DNA from: CAYLWW01 sp964387585
GTDB lineage: Bacteria > Pseudomonadota > Alphaproteobacteria > Rickettsiales > Midichloriaceae
Length of the DNA: 10,786 bases
Assembly: GCA_964387585.1 (NCBI GenBank)
Contig: CAYLWW010000051.1
Span: 1-10,786 of the forward strand
Direction of reading: 5' to 3'
Shown here: piece after piece, positions 1 to 8,500 of the stretch
How positions within the stretch are numbered: the first letter of the stretch is position 1
Layout of the letters: every line of letters begins with the position of its first letter
Position numbers and translations under genes: made by a program
Notes under the pieces: model-generated
Database searches by the model: none
Told to the model about the DNA's origin: nothing
What the model saw: the letters and a program-made list of their open reading frames with translations, nothing else

Positions 1-55
1 TATATGGATTATTCTCCACAAATTCCTCTAACTGCCTTTGCGTTGGCTTGTTGCC
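1..55 (-). repeat. 55-bp direct repeat, copy 1 (partner at 3219-3273)
   Basis: Positions 1-55 match 3219-3273 without a mismatch. The match ends sharply at 55/3273, where the following bases diverge completely. The left limit is unknown because the window starts inside the repeat. Both copies encode the same LysM segment in the same frame, so the repeat is a coding homology block able to support recombination between the giant gene and the downstream cassette. Confidence 0.95.
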
Positions 56-64
56 CTTATCTTT
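1..64 (-). pseudogene. Orphan LysM-domain fragment, continues off the window
   Basis: The minus strand is open from just after an in-frame TGA (67-65) to the window edge. It reads K-D-K and then GNKPTQRQLEEFVENNPY, the same residues as 2426-2443 of the giant protein. Nucleotides 55 to 1 are identical to 3273 to 3219. There is no start codon, and the match begins abruptly in the middle of the LysM-like domain. This is therefore a 5'-truncated copy, probably the head of a further orphan toxin module lying beyond the window. It sits about 30 bp after the preceding putative immunity gene, the same order seen in the other modules. An alternative is a simple scar of recombination with nothing functional behind it. 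Confidence 0.75.
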
Positions 65-97
65 TCATATCAAATAAGGTTATATATCGTTAATACA

Positions 98-517
98 CTA
101 TATTACAAACGCACCTCCTATTGCACCAGCATCAAAATAAATTATCAAATTATTTTTATCAGATTGCAAGTCAATATAATAATTGATAATTGGATCAACA
201 GAAAAAAAATAAGCCGTATAATGACAACCTGTTATGTGGCTAGCCATCGGGCGTTTATAAGGGTACTCACCTTTTTTTATTGACCTAGTTTTACACTTTG
301 CTCCAGATTGCTCTATCACTTTAATAGCATCATATACGTTAGTACCTACTGGAAACATACGAATTATTTCTTTTTCAAAAGCTTTACTTGATTCTATTTC
401 GCCATTATAAAACTCAAATTTAATTGGTCTATCATCAAAAAAATGTAACTTTATCGACCTTGCTACAAAAAGCAATATGATTCCTAAAATTAGACTAATA
501 ATTATTTTTTTTATCAT
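98..517 (-). CDS. Membrane-anchored putative immunity protein
   Basis: This is a small protein of 139 aa from the ATG at 517. A TTG at 532, directly after the upstream stop, would add five residues, but neither start has a clear Shine-Dalgarno. The N-terminus is a lysine-rich end followed by one hydrophobic segment (about residues 4-21, IIISLILGIILLF core). This gives a signal anchor with the rest of the chain predicted outside the cytoplasm. The remaining part has two cysteines (in SGAKCK and ITGCHY) and a glycine-rich C-terminus. I do not recognise the family. It lies 15 bp after the orphan toxin module at 533-1435, the usual place for a cognate immunity gene, so I infer immunity acting at the membrane or in the periplasm. 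It could instead be an unrelated small envelope protein. Confidence 0.7.
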   Translation of the reverse strand: MIKKIIISLILGIILLFVARSIKLHFFDDRPIKFEFYNGEIESSKAFEKEIIRMFPVGTNVYDAIKVIEQSGAKCKTRSIKKGEYPYKRPMASHITGCHYTAYFFSVDPIINYYIDLQSDKNNLIIYFDAGAIGGAFVI

Positions 518-532
518 TTTTATTTTACTCAA

Positions 533-1435
533 TTAAGGTTGTTGTTTTTGCAATGCTTCATCATATTTGCGCCAAAAATCATCCAATGGCCCATCATAAA
601 ATTTGCCATCTATTCCCAGTAAATTTAGGTTTTTAGGTATCTCAAGCTTAATTCCCATGCTATCATATATCGCTCTCTGCACCGTATTACTGTTTCCTCC
701 CCAGCACTTATCAGTAATACAGATATCATAGTCAAACCTGCCACCATTATTACCAAATTCTATCATCTTTACTGTAGCTCTAGCTTTTGCTAAGTAATTA
801 TTTAATTCTTGGTCGTTATTAAGCTCTAATTTATATATACTTAAGTGTTTGGAATCTTCTTTTTTCCAATCATCATAAAACAACTTTTTATTCTCATCTA
901 TATAAGGAGCATCCACAACCTCGAGGTTAGTTCCAATAAATATATTTTTCTCAGGGTAAGCAGTGATTATGGTTTGTCTACCTCTGCTATCGGTAAAGAT
1001 GCTGAATGAATGCTGAGCCATACCTGCAGTATATTGAACATCTCTTGCAAAAAGCTCGATAGATGGTTTCTGCTTGCTTACAGCATATTGGTTACTATGA
1101 GCATAAGTCATCTCAGGTAGTTTTGAGGCTGATTTCAAGAAAAGATCTGGGATCCAATCTATTTTACAGGAATTACGACTACCATAATCTTGCGGTTGAG
1201 GCAAAGAAGTTTTACCACTTAAAGTAGACTTAGTTGGAATATTTAACTTTTGCCCTATATTAATCAAATCAGGATTGTTCTTCAACCCAGGATTAGAGGC
1301 TATTAAATCTGATAACCTAACCCCAGATCTATAAGCAATTTCAGATAACGTATCCCCTTTCTTAACTATATAATGGTTTCCTGCTGCAACTTCTGGTTGC
1401 GGAGGTTTGCCATTTCCACCTGCACCATTTCCACT
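533..1435 (-). CDS. 5'-truncated orphan toxin module: Gly linker, LysM, papain-like-looking tip
   Basis: The frame is open for 300 codons from an in-frame TAG (1438-1436) to the TAA at 535-533. The only plausible internal start is a TTG at 1285 (250 aa), which cuts through a LysM domain and has no Shine-Dalgarno, so the module is probably not expressed alone. Residues 1-15 of the open frame form a Gly/Asn/Pro linker. Residues 21-67 are a canonical LysM (HYIVKKGDTLSEIA, SNPGL, INIGQKLNIP), a peptidoglycan- or glycan-binding fold. The distal part has AQHSFSIFTDS about 115 residues before CWGGNSNTVQRAI. This His-then-NxN order recalls circularly permuted papain/NlpC-P60-like folds, although Ser or Asn stands where Cys is usual. 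The family call is from pattern memory only. The linker-LysM-tip layout parallels the C-terminus of the giant protein, so I read it as a spare tip. Confidence 0.65.
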   Translation of the reverse strand, partial: SGNGAGGNGKPPQPEVAAGNHYIVKKGDTLSEIAYRSGVRLSDLIASNPGLKNNPDLINIGQKLNIPTKSTLSGKTSLPQPQDYGSRNSCKIDWIPDLFLKSASKLPEMTYAHSNQYAVSKQKPSIELFARDVQYTAGMAQHSFSIFTDSRGRQTIITAYPEKNIFIGTNLEVVDAPYIDENKKLFYDDWKKEDSKHLSIYKLELNNDQELNNYLAKARATVKMIEFGNNGGRFDYDICITDKCWGGNSNTVQRAIYDSMGIKLEIPKNLNLLGIDGKFYDGPLDDFWRKYDEALQKQQP

Positions 1436-1447
1436 CTAAGATATTAG

Positions 1448-1615
1448 CTATAATCCACGTTTCTTCCACCATTCGTCTGTATAAAACTCTTCAGGAACTT
1501 TATCCTTATCATCAAAATTAGGATCAGTTATCCCATATTCTTCTCTTAGAATCTTAGACCACTCATTATCCAAATTCCGTGGCAACTTATTATCACAGCA
1601 AAATTTATTACTCAT
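1448..1615 (-). CDS. 55-aa small protein, possible orphan immunity protein
   Basis: A short gene too small for most callers: ATG at 1615, TAG at 1450-1448. It begins MSNKFCCDNKLPRN and ends DEWWKKRGL, is acidic in the middle, and has no membrane segment. The start is well supported: GAGGAGGT lies 5 nt upstream (1628-1621), the strongest ribosome-binding site in the window, and the ATG overlaps the stop of a toxin-tail remnant by one base. That is translational coupling typical of toxin/immunity pairs. I do not recognise the family. It may be a complete small immunity protein or the truncated front of a longer one. It is in the same frame as the orphan module downstream, but two stops (1450-1448 and 1438-1436) separate them. 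Confidence 0.65.
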   Translation of the reverse strand: MSNKFCCDNKLPRNLDNEWSKILREEYGITDPNFDDKDKVPEEFYTDEWWKKRGL

Positions 1616-1689
1616 TATTTACCTCCTCTTTTAGTTTTAGCTCTGCCTACATCTAAATCATGATTAATCTCGCTAATATGAATATAGGG
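1615..1689 (-). pseudogene. C-terminal remnant of a lost toxin tip (24 codons)
   Basis: After an in-frame TAG (1692-1690) the minus strand reads PYIHISEINHDLDVG and then RAKTKRGGK before TAA. There is no start codon. It ends with the same Gly-Gly-Lys-stop as the giant protein (KGGK-stop), and in both cases those codons form the Shine-Dalgarno of the next gene. Its position directly before a small coupled gene and after another immunity gene fits the tail of a toxin whose front was lost by recombination or deletion. The piece is too short to name a toxin family. Chance openness is possible, but the shared ending and the overlap with the next start argue against it. Confidence 0.55.
1621..1628 (-). 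promoter_or_regulatory. Strong Shine-Dalgarno for the 55-aa gene
   Basis: GAGGAGGT on the minus strand, 5 nt before the ATG at 1615. It is encoded by the last Arg-Gly-Gly codons of the toxin-tail remnant. It decides the start of the 55-aa gene. Confidence 0.8.
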
Positions 1690-1693
1690 CTAG

Positions 1694-2146
1694 TTAATCC
1701 TCTATTCTCCAACCTTTGCGCCAATTAAAGCCATACATATTGCGTCCAACTCTCTTAGCAACTTCAAGAGATTGCGGAAGTAAATACTTCTCAACATCCT
1801 TCGTAGGCTTTAGATCATGAACAAATCGTTCTAAAAAACCAACTTCAGCGACACATCTAACACTACTTTCTTCATGTTGTAATAAATCATCAATAAGTTT
1901 TGCTATTCTAGCAATTATTAAACTATTTTCTTTATTTTTATCCTTATTTGCTATTAACCATAAAAAATAAGGACATACAACATCTTCATATATAAGATAT
2001 GCCATGGGATCTTTCATGTAAAACTCTAAAGTATCTTTAATTGGTTTATAATAATCAGGTAATTTTATGTTAGAAGTTAAATTTTTTATTTCAGGTATCA
2101 TTTTAAAAAGCTCATCTAAAGTATAAGTATTAAAGTCAAATTCCAT
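1694..2146 (-). CDS. Putative immunity protein, DUF7674-like, for the giant toxin
   Basis: A 150-aa soluble protein without signal peptide or membrane segment, starting with ATG 2 nt after the stop of the giant gene. GGAGGT (2160-2155) lies 8 nt upstream, inside the last toxin codons, so the two genes are translationally coupled. It looks all-helical: an N-terminal part with ELFKMIPEIKNL, a middle ending in LIDDLLQHEESSVRCV, then AEVGFLERFVHDL and LPQSLEVAKRVGRN. The pattern of an evolving helical layer, then a 'vLEr' stretch, then a 'kTlel' helix recalls DUF7674-type proteins, which I recall as neighbours of bacterial toxins. This is recognition by eye only. Position and coupling are the main grounds for calling it immunity. 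A cytosolic immunity protein implies that the cognate tip acts in the cytoplasm. Confidence 0.75.
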   Translation of the reverse strand: MEFDFNTYTLDELFKMIPEIKNLTSNIKLPDYYKPIKDTLEFYMKDPMAYLIYEDVVCPYFLWLIANKDKNKENSLIIARIAKLIDDLLQHEESSVRCVAEVGFLERFVHDLKPTKDVEKYLLPQSLEVAKRVGRNMYGFNWRKGWRIED

Positions 2147-2148
2147 AA

Positions 2149-2520
2149 TTACTTACCTCCTTTAGCTTTATTTATAGCATCACGTAAATCATTCATCACC
2201 CTCTCTGCTGCTTTCAACTCATCTCTAGGTAAAGGATTTTGAGAATCAGCAATCCTATTCTTTATACCTTGTAATCTTTGTTCTGCTTTAAACAAATGCC
2301 CTTTTATATTTCGCCCATATTGTACTTCTCTTCTTAATTCTTCAGCAGTACCTCCTGGCCTTTTATCAGTAGAGCGATATAATTGCTTAAATATTTCTTG
2401 CAGATCCCTATCATTAACCTGAGGCCGATTCGGAACCATATTCTCAGCCTTTTCCCCATCTTGATTTATCCACCTACCATCTTTATTTTTGCTCCAGCCA
2501 TGATCCTCAGGTTTCCACCA
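2149..2520 (-). other. Variable C-terminal toxin tip of the giant protein
   Basis: The last 120 or so residues follow an Asn/Asp tract and a tryptophan-rich linker (DRWWKPEDHGW, GRWINQDG). The core GGTAEELRREVQYGR, then GHLFKAEQRLQGIKNRI, then an amphipathic helix to the end, matches a short C-terminal module I recall at the ends of RHS and filamentous-haemagglutinin-type toxins (GGTAgalR...G...hl.KA.eR...i). Its biochemical activity is not known to me. No obvious metal-binding or nuclease triad stands out, so catalysis cannot be assigned. Confidence 0.5.
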
Positions 2521-5500
2521 CCTATCATCGTCATCATCATTATTATTGTTCGGATCCGGCATTCCGGTTCCAGTTTTGCCGGCTAGCTGTTTTATCAGTT
2601 TTTGCTGCTTATCAACTTTACTTTGGTCTTGGTGCTTACTTTTTTCGCTAATACTATCGCTACTGATATGCTCGGAAGTAGCTTTGATGGCGTTAGACAG
2701 AGCGATTCCGCTAGCTGTAGTAAGGGTTGCAGCAGCGGCAGCACAAGCAGGGTTAGCGGCACAAGCAGCAATTGCGAGCGGGACTGCAGCTTGGGCTTCC
2801 TCTACGTGAAAAGGGTTAATCGCGTCTAACATACGCCCCAAAGTGCCTTTCTCCTTCCTTTGCGTTAACTTCGCCCTCTCGCCATCACTCATCGCTCCAA
2901 GCTCTTTCAAGCTTGCCTTCAGCAGGTATTTAGCTTTCTGCTTTTCTGAATACGAAATATCAAGGGAGTTTATTTTACCTTCACCCATCCCTAAATCTTG
3001 CTTAATTGCTACAGGAAAGTTCGGTGCGTTAGAATCAGGGCAGGTGTACTCAGCCTCAAGAAAAACTTCCTCAGCTATAGGGTTAGATTTAGCATTAACG
3101 CTATAGCCGCTCTTATATGAGTTAGCGATGTATTTCGGGACTGATATTCTCTCCCCAACCTGTATATTCAGGTGAGTTATGTTGCCTTTTGCATCTCTCC
3201 CTACTCCTCTAGCCGCTATATATGGATTATTCTCCACAAATTCCTCTAACTGCCTTTGCGTTGGCTTGTTGCCGTATATTCTCCATACAGTATGACCTTT
3301 TTCTACCATAATCCTCTCAAATCCTTCATCATCACCTGAACCTGAACTACCTCCACCTGGGCTTCCTCCAGATCCTGCACCACCACCAGCAGCGCCGCCT
3401 CGAGGTTTGAGGTATGGTTTACCCTTAGCGTCAAGAGCGAGTACGTGGCTACCATCCTCCATCCTCTGCTTATTCCTCAACGCTTCTTGGCTATTTAGTT
3501 TAGCATTTTGAATTTGCCCATGAATCTTATTCACGACAAATTCAGCCGCCATGCCGCTAGCCGGACCAATCGCGTGCGACTTAATCATCTTCATTATCGC
3601 GCTTGTTAAGTATTCCGTTAACCTCGATTCAAGCAGATCCAAGCTACCTCTATGATCATCACGACTAAGTTCATATATGCTTAACACTCCTTCCTTGATC
3701 TTACTCTTATCACCGTACAAATTTCTTAAATTCTCCGTCACCAACTTCTGCTCCAAAATACTCGCTAATTCAGCCGCATCCCTAATGCTTGAATTGAAAT
3801 ATCCTCCCCTAATCACTCCTATATCCTTAAGCACACTCATCACCCAACCTACGTTACTAACCTTCATCTCATTCAAATAGTGCGCTAATATATCGCTTAT
3901 CACTGCGGCATTATGCACCATCGCCGTTATCCTATTACTGAAACTAGTGCAAAAATCATCCGTAACTTGGCTAATCCTATTCAAAGTCGAGGCTAACTCA
4001 ACTCCACTCAGAATTAGCTTCATTCCAGCAACCATTTTAGAACCCATCAGCGCTCCCTTAGCTATCGTAAACGCTACTGAGTTAAATTGACTGTAATAAC
4101 TAGATAAAACCTCATAAGCTAAATTCGCTAACTTAGCTTGGTAACTACTCTCCCCTAAATATGAATCAAGAGTCAGCAATCTTATTAGTTCTTCCCTATT
4201 TGTTGATAACATATCTTTGATCTTAGCTCTAATATTATTACTAAAATCACTTCTGTTACTCTCTAATATATCACTCCCTATCGCCTCAATAGCATAACCC
4301 AATCCTGCAATTGCTCCTTGCTTGATAAGCTCATTTTTAGTGTGGTTTATAGCTTCAGATATAACTTGCTTGGTTAGAATTTTCTTGCCTCCCTCTTCCG
4401 CCACTTTTCCAGTTAGTTGGAATATAGGCTTGATGTTTAATGCTGTCTTTACATACTGAAAAGCTTTGTCCACACCTAAAGTGATAAACCTGATAGCTAG
4501 ATCAATACCTTGTCTGCTTAAATAATCATCTATGCTCATCCCTTTGCCGGTAACAACTGACTTTATTCCTTGGAATATATCATTAATCCCTGAAGCAACA
4601 AGAAGACCACCTATCTCAGCAGCCAAACCCCCTGATGCTAAAGTTATAATAGTACCTACAACTGCTTTAAATATACCAACAACACAAGAAAATAATGAGC
4701 CCCAAAATCCTTTTTCTTCTTCAGGTGGTGGTGGTGGAACAAATGCTTCTAATTCGTAAAACCCATCTAACCCCATTTCATTAAATTCGTCTATCTCGTT
4801 CTTATATTCAGTGGTATTAAAACCACCACCTACACCTACCTTGCTACAGATTTTGATTAATTCATTAGATCTAGAGTTTGATACAACATCAATTGCTTTA
4901 TCTATGTACTCAATCTTCTTTTTTAAAACATCAGATTTAAATTTAGTCTGCTTAGCCAGTTCTTTAGACTCAAAGTCTTGCTCAGAACTCAACATCACAT
5001 AACTGGATTCAAACTGAGGAATTATGTAATTTAGTGTTTTGTTCCTAGCATCCAGAAGTGATTCTATTATGGATCTCTTTGTTCCATTATGATAATCAGA
5101 CTCTATCTTCTTTTTTTCTTGATTTGCAGTAATAAATAACGCTGCTTTGCTATAGCTAGCAACAAAAGAATATACATCATCAGCTAATATCGCTTTATCT
5201 AATAAACCCATAGAGCCACTTTGCTTACCTTCTTTAGTTAAGTAAATGACATTATCCTTAAAAGAGCCTGAGATAATTGATTGCTTAAATTTTTCGAAAT
5301 TGCTAAGAGCTTCATCCCTAACTGCTCGGTTATTACTCATAATTGTAGCATCATCAGATTGTTTGCTGAAGTCCAACTTAGCTTCAATTGCATCCATCTG
5401 CTCTTTAAGCCATATGGCCCACAATTCTTCAATGTGCTTAACTTTATAATTTTTGTAGAATTGGCTATCTCTACTGGAACCTATAAACGGATCTAAAAAC

Positions 5501-8500
5501 TCTAAGAAGCGCTTAAATAATTCATCCCTTAATTCAACTGTAGAGGTTCTATATTTGTCTACTCGTAATTTTTGTTTCTCACTCAACTCTCTTAAGTAAA
5601 GAAGATCTTCGATATTATTAACAATCTCATGCTTGATTATAAGCTCACCAGTACCACTTTTACCTTGTCTTGCTGTCCGTCCAAGTGCCTGCTCCTCAAC
5701 ACGTGAATTTGTAGGCAGATAACTTACTATAACATGCAAACCACCGCTGACTTCTACTTTACTAGTGGTTTTGATGTCAGTACCTCGTCCAGCTAGGTTA
5801 GTGGCGATAATAACTTCCTCGCTATCAAGCTTATTACTTACCGCTAAAAGCTCAGAATTATTGTTGTTAGTATAGCGTTTGATTTTACTAATTGGGTAAC
5901 CACTCTCTTTTAGTAAACGTTCTATTAGATTAACATCTTTTATCGTTTGGCAAATAACAAGTATAGCTTTACCTAAGCTAGCTTGCTTTTTAACAGAATT
6001 TATTATCTCACTGACCCATGCCTCTTCGGAATTAACTATAATTGGTTGATATTTAAAAAACTTTTTAGGCGCATAAGTCGGGATCTCAATGAATTTTACG
6101 TTATATATTTCATTTAATAACTCTCTTTCATATTTACCACCTAAAGTGCCACTAAGCCCTATAATCTCCTTATAACCCTTCAAGTAACCCATATTAGACA
6201 TAAAGCTTGTGATAAGAGTTTCAGCTTTTATTTTTATCCCATGCTTTATTTGAAGAAATTGGTGCAATCCATTGGACCAATTCATCTTAGTTTGAATAAC
6301 CCCAGTGTTTTGGTAATCAACAGGAGCAATAATCACCTCCCCATTATAATACTCTAAAACATAGTTTTTATTTTCTTCCATGTTAAGAGCAGTAATTGCT
6401 GAATCAATCCAGTTACTAATTTGATTAATAGCAAAATCTTTTAGATGCTTTGGAATAAATACAGAGCTATCACTTATTAGCGCATTTATATAAGAAGTTA
6501 AAAGCTCACGTGTGAATTTTATTTCATCATCAACTTTATAAAGATCTGGTTCTTGACTCAAAATCTCTAACTCACCATTTTGATAAGTGAAATCATTCGG
6601 AGACCATAGTAACTCACCTTCATAACGTATAAAACGCTGCTTGATTAGCTCTAACTCTTTCCATAACGCAACAAGGATTTGTTCTAAGTACTCAAATCCA
6701 GGTAGCTTATGCGATAACATAACTATATGCGAGCTTTGATCAATAAGCATGCTATCAACTTCATCAATTATCACTACATCAAATTTACTAGACCTATTAA
6801 CATCATTTTTATTATATTTTTGGTTTAATAAATCTCCAATAAAACTAGTGATATCACCATATACAATATTGTTAAGATAAGGATTATCACTTTTCTCGCT
6901 ACTCTTATCACGAGAATTACAACCAACAGTAAGATCAAATAGTTGGTATAAAGGCTTTTGTTCTTCAGCATCCCTTTCGGCAAGAATTGGTGAACTTGTA
7001 ATGATATCTATAGAGCGACCTTCAAATGCTTTTAAAATAGCACTCATCACTATGATAATCGATTTTCCTTCTCCAGTAGCAACTTTAGCTAAGTTGCCAC
7101 TCTCTTTCCATAACAAAATACTTGAAATTACCTGAATTAAACGCGGGGTATAATTATAAGTGAGCTCTACCGCCCGCTTTAAAATAGCTATAAATTCAGC
7201 TAAATTCTCTTCTATAAAATTACGCTGCGTTGGTACCCCATCCTTTGTCGGCGGTATAGAAGCCTTAAATTTAATTACCCACTGCTTTATTTCATCCACT
7301 TTCCATTTATCGATGGTATCTTTATGAGCAAAAATTTTAGACACCCCTACATCAAACTTAGCTACTTCTTCTAATACTTTTACCACAAAACCTTTCAATA
7401 AAGCTTCGTTAATAAAATTACTATCCTTGTTTGTTTCCATTAATTCTTCAATTAATTGGATCTGAGTTTTTTCTTCTAAAACCTCAAGACCTAGAAATTT
7501 ACCCAACTTAGTATTAGGTAAATTTTGATCGTTTAATGCGATATACTCTAGTACTTCGTTTAATAACTGCTCTCCCTGATGCCCTTGAAATAAAAATTTT
7601 TCAAGAGTAGATAATAAGTTATGAGTAAGCTTCTGACCGTTTTTAACAAATTGCTTAATTTCTTCCAAAATAGCTTGGTAATCAACGCTATTTAATAAAA
7701 TTGTACTCAGCTCCTCTTGCCTTATCAAATCAATAAGCAATTGACTCAAATTAGCCTTCTCTTTCTTTAATATTGATAAGACTTGCTCCTTTGCAAAACT
7801 ACTAACTTTTTCTAAGATCAAGCTATAACCTAAAAAGTTTAGTATCTTTTCGTTTTGAATTTCCCGCTTCTTAGCTATAGCATAAAATAAAGCTAATGCT
7901 TTCTCTATATCCTTAAACCCTAATATTTTCTCTTCCCATCCTTTAATAGAACCACCGTTATTAACATGAGTTAAAAGAGCTTCACTGATTTCAGGATGTA
8001 AAGTCTCGAAATTTAGCAATGATTTTAAATTGGATAGTATATTATCACTTAAAACAGCATGACTATTTTTATGATGATAATTGAGACTTAAAATTGCTAA
8101 CCTTTTAGTCTCAATTGAACTTAGAGAAGATAAAATATTAACTAATGCACTTATACTCTCTTTAGCTAACTTTCCTTCAACCTCTAATACCTTTACTATA
8201 ATACCCAACGCTAAATCTCTTAAATTCTTATCTTCTAGTAAATTTTCGAAATACTTAAGAGTAGATAAAGGTATTTTGCTCCCATTCCTAACAGCAATGG
8301 CTATAATATCAGTAATTTCACTAGATAAATTGCTGTTTTTTGCTTTCAATAAATCTGAAAGCACATTCACTTCTTCTATAGATAGCTTTAACTGAGGAGA
8401 TTCTTCTAAAATAATTTTAATTATTTTTAAAAGATAACTATAATTATCAGTATTACTTTCTTTTTTAAATATATCAAAAAATTGATCCAGGCTTATATTA

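Noticed and set aside
1283..1285. TTG at 1285 as the true start of the orphan toxin
   Set aside because: It lies inside the LysM domain, the open frame extends 50 codons further upstream with homologous domain sequence, and no Shine-Dalgarno precedes it.
1435..1448. The 55-aa gene and the orphan LysM module as one gene with a readthrough
   Set aside because: They share a frame, but two stop codons separate them, and the Gly linker plus LysM resembles the head of an independent cassette.
2546..2829. Plus-strand open frames opposite the Ala-rich pretoxin region
   Set aside because: They mirror the alanine/cysteine-rich segment of the giant gene, show no ribosome-binding site and give low-complexity proteins. 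The minus-strand frame has clear domain structure.
5480..7190. Housekeeping secA
   Set aside because: The motor is flanked by a HEAT solenoid and toxin modules in one uninterrupted frame and lacks the usual SecA C-terminus, so it is not the essential secretion ATPase gene.
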